From assembly GCA_964020085.1 (NCBI GenBank), contig OZ026599.1, positions 29,109,033 to 29,173,032 on the forward strand: a stretch of 64,000 nucleotides of DNA, read 5' to 3'. Below the pieces are notes generated by a model, which was not told where the DNA came from, did no database searches, and saw only the letters and a list, made by a program, of their open reading frames with translations. A program made the translations under genes and the position numbers. The number at the start of each line of letters is the position of its first letter. The stretch's first letter is position 1. Below are positions 63,420 to 64,000 of this stretch, in pieces. This DNA is from Micromussa lordhowensis. Lineage: Eukaryota > Cnidaria > Anthozoa > Scleractinia > Lobophylliidae.

Positions 63420-64000
63420 TCATTGTTTGTATCCATAGGGATAAGATTTAAAAGTGTTCATGTCTAAGATGCGTTTGTCGAAGACCAACTTGTACTGTTT
63501 GTCTTGTTCCACGGTCTTGATCTTCTTGGTGGCTGCCTCTCGTACGATTTTATGAGGATTGTTTAATGTTAAAGTACGTGTTTCGTTTTCAGGTTCTAAA
63601 ATTTCAGTTAGAACCAAGTCTTTCATACTTGTGAAATTCAGGACTTGTTGCCCTCGGGTGTTGAGTGTGAATCCTCTGACTTTACAACAGGTTTCTCCAT
63701 TTTTGGTAACATAGGCGTAATTCTTGGGTCCAGCTGCTACAAATTCTTGAATATGATCCCCTTCTTGTAACTCCGAGGTGAATTCTCCCAAGTAGTTTCC
63801 AACAGTAATACAGGTTTGACCAGGTTTCCATACGTACACCACTGAATCTGTGTCAAAGTACAATACCTGTTCTTGTAATTGGTCTAATGCCTCATAGAGT
63901 TTGAGTCTTGCGTAACATGTTGTGAAACAGGCAATGAAAATGTTCACATTGATTTGAATGGGATCACACTCTTGCTGAAATGAATGAAATATTTCTACCA
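63420..64000 (-). CDS. DNA polymerase B of Polinton 2, C-terminal part
   Basis: The frame is open from the polB stop at 63420 to the window edge and includes the palm motif C (YFDTDS). It equals Polinton 1 except for one substitution I noticed (Ala for Pro in a VRE-ATKK context, a single C/G change). The N-terminal 85 percent lies outside the window. Confidence 0.93.
   Translation of the reverse strand, partial: VEIFHSFQQECDPIQINVNIFIACFTTCYARLKLYEALDQLQEQVLYFDTDSVVYVWKPGQTCITVGNYLGEFTSELQEGDHIQEFVAAGPKNYAYVTKNGETCCKVRGFTLNTRGQQVLNFTSMKDLVLTEILEPENETRTLTLNNPHKIVREAATKKIKTVEQDKQYKLVFDKRILDMNTFKSYPYGYKQ

Larger units (their letters stand above)
62661..64000 (-). mobile_element. Polinton element 2, partial, inverted
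   Basis: Begins AGTAGTACAG exactly in the satellite sequence ACTTTTAGAG|, with the same 173-bp TIR, 63-aa gene, triplet tract and polB 3' end as Polinton 1, in opposite orientation. The distance from element end to polB stop is 759 bp in both, so there is no net indel. The rest lies beyond the window. The expected target duplication is TTAGAG (62655-62660). Confidence 0.95.

Overview
The window is eukaryotic DNA, most likely from a marine or other invertebrate animal; the species cannot be read from it. A 207-bp satellite array is interrupted by a complete 23.6-kb Polinton/Maverick element (an adintovirus-like endogenous DNA virus). The end of a second, almost identical copy enters at the right edge. 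Evidence for a eukaryote: Pol II-type TATA boxes, a clear intron donor with many acceptors, a poly(A)-tailed LINE, a Pol III-type tRNA gene and higher-order satellite repeats.

Layout. 1-26287: about 127 satellite monomers. 26288-49909: Polinton 1, with 173-bp terminal inverted repeats and a 6-bp target duplication (TTTTTC) lying in the satellite T-tract. 49910-62660: satellite resumes in register (about 62 monomers). 62661-64000: Polinton 2, opposite orientation, cut by the window edge and presenting its polB end.

Inside Polinton 1, from the left: an RNA island (two imperfect hairpins and a full cloverleaf tRNA-His(GUG)); four small unknown ORFs; an array of eleven tandem cassette exons on the minus strand (27970-32834), one broken by a 5'-truncated LINE; a RING-finger first exon (32917-33309) that can be spliced in phase to every cassette; a divergent second RING gene; then a minus-strand morphogenesis block. 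That block, in transcription order, is: a 118-aa protein, integrase, penton-like minor capsid protein, a 192-aa protein, two small basic proteins, major capsid protein, cysteine protease, packaging ATPase, a Ser/Pro/Gly-rich protein, a small basic protein, a 212-aa basic protein and a phospholipase A2-like protein. On the plus strand are a 220-aa gene and a zf-GRF gene (interrupted by an 11-A tract), then protein-primed DNA polymerase B. A 180-aa gene diverges from polB, and a 63-aa gene lies at the right end.

How the genes work together. Integrase and TIRs move the element; PolB replicates it; MCP, penton, protease, ATPase and the basic proteins would build and package a particle. Minus-strand genes form at least six transcription units, most with a TATA box about 40 bp before the first ATG, and genes within a unit meet through ATGA or TGATG overlaps or 7-13 bp gaps. 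The two divergent promoter regions (RING/RING and 180-aa/PolB) share a roughly 100-bp module rich in CACGTG sites, which suggests a co-regulated, probably early, class.

The most unusual feature is the RING-cassette array. One RING exon ends in a textbook donor at phase 0. It is followed by eleven tandem exons, each with a polypyrimidine-AG acceptor, each open in phase 0 and each closed by its own stop. I infer a family of viral E3 ubiquitin ligases that share a RING and swap their C-terminal domain by alternative splicing.
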